Positions 14,517 to 16,421 of a stretch of 16,421 nt of DNA are shown piece after piece. The position numbers were made by a program, and so were the translations under genes. Within the stretch, counting starts at the first letter, position 1, and each line of letters starts with the position of its first letter. The stretch comes from Firm-04 sp045642925 (GTDB lineage Bacteria > Bacillota > Clostridia > Oscillospirales > Ruminococcaceae). The stretch is taken from assembly GCA_045642925.1 (NCBI GenBank), contig JAZUJW010000100.1, forward strand, positions 1-16,421, read 5' to 3'. The notes under the pieces are model-generated. The model had not been told where the DNA came from. It saw only the letters and a list, made by a program, of their open reading frames with translations, and did no database searches.

Positions 14517-15212
14517 GTGATTCTCGCTGGATTACAAAAGCTGACACTTTTGGATTTCCCTGAACATACCGCTTGCACGGTTTTTTTATGGGGATGCAAT
14601 TTTCGCTGTCCCTTCTGCCATAATGCAGGATTGGTCACACGACCATGTGATTCTGCCCTTTCCGAAGCAGAATTTTTTGCATTCCTGAAAAAAAGGCAGG
14701 GGCTTCTGGACGGTGTCTGCATCACGGGCGGAGAGCCGACGCTTTCCCCCGAACTCCCAACCTTCATTCAAAAAATCCGTGCGCTCGGCTATCAGGTCAA
14801 ACTGGATTCCAATGGCACCAACCCTGCCATGCTCCGTACCCTTTGCAAGGAGCAACTTCTGGACATGGTTGCCATGGATATCAAAAATGCCCCCGACAAG
14901 TACACCCTGACCGCAGGCACAGAACACCCGCATATCGAAAAAATCACGGAAAGTATCCATTTTTTGCTGGAAGATACCGTGCCATATGAATTCCGCACCA
15001 CCATCGTAAAAAACTACCACACACCTTCCGATCTGGTACGCATTGGTCAGTGGATCCAAGGTGCAAAACATTACTACCTGCAAAATTTCGTGGATTCCAA
15101 TGACTTGATTGCCGACCATGTGGAAGGATGCACGCCACAGGAAATGCAGCAGCTTTTAGAAGCAGTGCTGCCCTATGTTCCCAATGCGCAGCTGCGCGGC
15201 ATTCAGCTTTGA
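14517..15212 (+). CDS. nrdG: Anaerobic ribonucleotide reductase activating protein (radical SAM, NrdG2-like)
   Basis: A 231-aa radical SAM enzyme that uses S-adenosylmethionine and a [4Fe-4S] cluster to install the glycyl radical on NrdD. The cluster motif CxxxCxxC is Cys27, Cys31 and Cys34 in GCNFRCPFCH. The SAM-binding ITGGEPTL lies at about 69-76. At 231 residues it matches the longer clostridial NrdG2-type activase, about 50-80 residues longer than E. coli NrdG. The start is a GTG at 14517; no other in-frame start exists close upstream, and the ribosome site (GGTGAG) is weak and close. It is the first gene of the operon, downstream of two NrdR boxes and followed 66 bases later by nrdD. 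Confidence 0.9.
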   Translation: MILAGLQKLTLLDFPEHTACTVFLWGCNFRCPFCHNAGLVTRPCDSALSEAEFFAFLKKRQGLLDGVCITGGEPTLSPELPTFIQKIRALGYQVKLDSNGTNPAMLRTLCKEQLLDMVAMDIKNAPDKYTLTAGTEHPHIEKITESIHFLLEDTVPYEFRTTIVKNYHTPSDLVRIGQWIQGAKHYYLQNFVDSNDLIADHVEGCTPQEMQQLLEAVLPYVPNAQLRGIQL

Positions 15213-15225
15213 CTTTCGCTTTCTC

Positions 15226-15247
15226 GACTTGTACAGAATGACAAGTC
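15226..15247 (+). other. Intercistronic hairpin between nrdG and nrdD
   Basis: GACTTGT (15226-15232) and ACAAGTC (15241-15247) pair perfectly around an 8-base loop. No T-run follows, so it is not a terminator. It could affect mRNA processing or the relative output of activase and reductase. Confidence 0.4.
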
Positions 15248-15281
15248 CCATCAAAAGGAACTCAATTCAGGAGGTTTAATG

Positions 15282-16421
15282 ATGTATCAGGTCACCAAGC
15301 GCGATGGAAAGATCGTTGAGTTTTCCATCAGCAAAATTTCTGAGGCAATCCGCAAAGCTTTTGAAGCTACCAATAAGCAATATCACCCGACTGTGATTGA
15401 TATGCTCGCACTGCGTGTCACTGCCAACTTTGAACCCAAGATCAAAGAAGACATGATCGCCGTGGAGGACATTCAGGACAGCGTAGAAGCTGTACTGAGT
15501 GAAGCAGGCTATGCAGACGTCGCCAAAGCCTACATTCTCTACCGCAAACAGCGCGAAAAGCTCCGCAACATGAAGTCTACCATTCTGGACTACAAGGACA
15601 CGGTAGACAGCTATGTGAAGGTCACAGACTGGCGCGTGAAAGAGAATTCTACTGTCACCTACTCGGTCGGTGGTCTGATTCTCAATAACTCCGGTGCGAT
15701 CACCGCAAACTACTGGCTCTCCGAAATTTATGACGAGGAAATCGCAAATGCCCACCGCAGCGGCGACCTCCACCTCCACGACCTCTCCATGCTGACAGGC
15801 TACTGCGCAGGCTGGTCGCTCAAACAGCTCATTCAGGAAGGACTAGGCGGTGTCGAAGGCAAAATTACCTCCGCACCCGCAAAGCATCTTGCCACTCTCT
15901 GCAACCAGATGGTCAACTTCCTTGGCATCATGCAGAATGAATGGGCAGGCGCTCAGGCATTCTCCTCGTTCGATACCTACCTCGCCCCCTTCGTCAAGGC
16001 GGACAACCTCTCCTATGACCAAGTGAAAAAAAGCATCGAATCCTTCATCTTCGGTGTCAATACGCCTTCCCGCTGGGGTACACAGGCGCCGTTCTCCAAC
16101 ATCACACTCGACTGGACTGTTCCAAATGACCTTGCAGAACTCGATTGTATCGTCGGCGGAAAACCCGCAGGCTTCAAGTACAAGGACTGCAAAAAGGAAA
16201 TGGACATGATCAACAAAGCCTTCATCGAGACCATGATCGAAGGCGATGCCCACGGCAGAGGATTCCAGTATCCGATCCCGACCTATTCCATCACCCGTGA
16301 TTTTGACTGGTCCGATACGGAAAACAATCGGATGCTGTTTGAAATGACGTCCAAATACGGAACGCCGTATTTCTCCAATTATATCAACTCCGATATGGAA
16401 CCGAGCGACGTCCGTTCCATG
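15282..16421 (+). CDS. nrdD: Anaerobic (class III) ribonucleoside-triphosphate reductase, truncated by the window end
   Basis: The first 380 residues of the glycyl-radical enzyme that makes deoxynucleotides without oxygen. Two ATGs stand in tandem; I prefer the second (15282), 7 bases after AGGAGG, over 15279. Residues about 1-92 form an ATP-cone allosteric domain (VTKRDGKIVEFSISKISEAI to YILYRKQREKL). The catalytic barrel follows, with GDLHLHDL, FGVNTPSRWGTQAPFSNI and GFQYPIPTYSIT. The frame is open at base 16421, just before the active-site cysteines normally found after this segment. The glycyl-radical loop lies outside the window. It depends on the preceding nrdG product for activation and shares its NrdR-controlled promoter. 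Confidence 0.95.
   Translation, partial: MYQVTKRDGKIVEFSISKISEAIRKAFEATNKQYHPTVIDMLALRVTANFEPKIKEDMIAVEDIQDSVEAVLSEAGYADVAKAYILYRKQREKLRNMKSTILDYKDTVDSYVKVTDWRVKENSTVTYSVGGLILNNSGAITANYWLSEIYDEEIANAHRSGDLHLHDLSMLTGYCAGWSLKQLIQEGLGGVEGKITSAPAKHLATLCNQMVNFLGIMQNEWAGAQAFSSFDTYLAPFVKADNLSYDQVKKSIESFIFGVNTPSRWGTQAPFSNITLDWTVPNDLAELDCIVGGKPAGFKYKDCKKEMDMINKAFIETMIEGDAHGRGFQYPIPTYSITRDFDWSDTENNRMLFEMTSKYGTPYFSNYINSDMEPSDVRSM

Overview
The window reads as chromosomal DNA of a Gram-positive gut or rumen Firmicute, most likely Ruminococcus or a close relative (Oscillospiraceae). Four things point there. Two secreted proteins carry C-terminal dockerin-type calcium repeats, the mark of cellulosome producers. 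Ribosome binding sites are strong AGGAGG types. Promoters follow the sigma-A TTGACA-17-TATAAT pattern. The window also holds an oxygen-sensitive class III ribonucleotide reductase. The genus is an inference from content, not from a marker gene.

Left part (1-4964, minus strand): a ChvE/MmsA/MmsB-type monosaccharide ABC importer, read leftward in the order substrate-binding lipoprotein, double ATPase, permease, followed by a two-TM protein of unknown function and a strong terminator. A stable hairpin between the binding-protein and ATPase genes probably sets their expression ratio.

The divergent intergenic region (4965-5404) holds opposing sigma-A-type promoters. Between them lie three TTGTAYRCA elements spaced 21 and 23 bp apart, which look like a tandem operator.

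Centre (5405-11475, plus strand): a compact four-gene operon. It encodes an ECF-like sigma factor, a single-pass membrane protein whose start overlaps the sigma stop (ATGA), a 927-aa secreted leucine-rich-repeat protein ending in a dockerin, and a 463-aa secreted protein ending in a half-degenerate dockerin. The membrane protein has a short cytoplasmic N-terminus, one TM helix, a Thr-rich stalk and an extracellular BspA-type LRR domain. It is therefore a likely anti-sigma factor whose external sensor resembles the modules of the product encoded just downstream. The operon looks like a surface-sensing circuit controlling cellulosome-linked LRR proteins and is the most interesting system here.

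Right part: a remnant resembling the C-terminus of YhfC-family membrane proteases, a class I/II PLP aminotransferase with its own promoter and terminator, and a convergent 91-aa small protein. That small gene is preceded by an unusually long (about 400 nt) structured leader with a five-codon ORF and mutually exclusive hairpins. The window ends in an nrdG-nrdD operon with a consensus promoter and two NrdR boxes; nrdD is cut by the window edge. I found no tRNA, rRNA, CRISPR array or insertion sequence.
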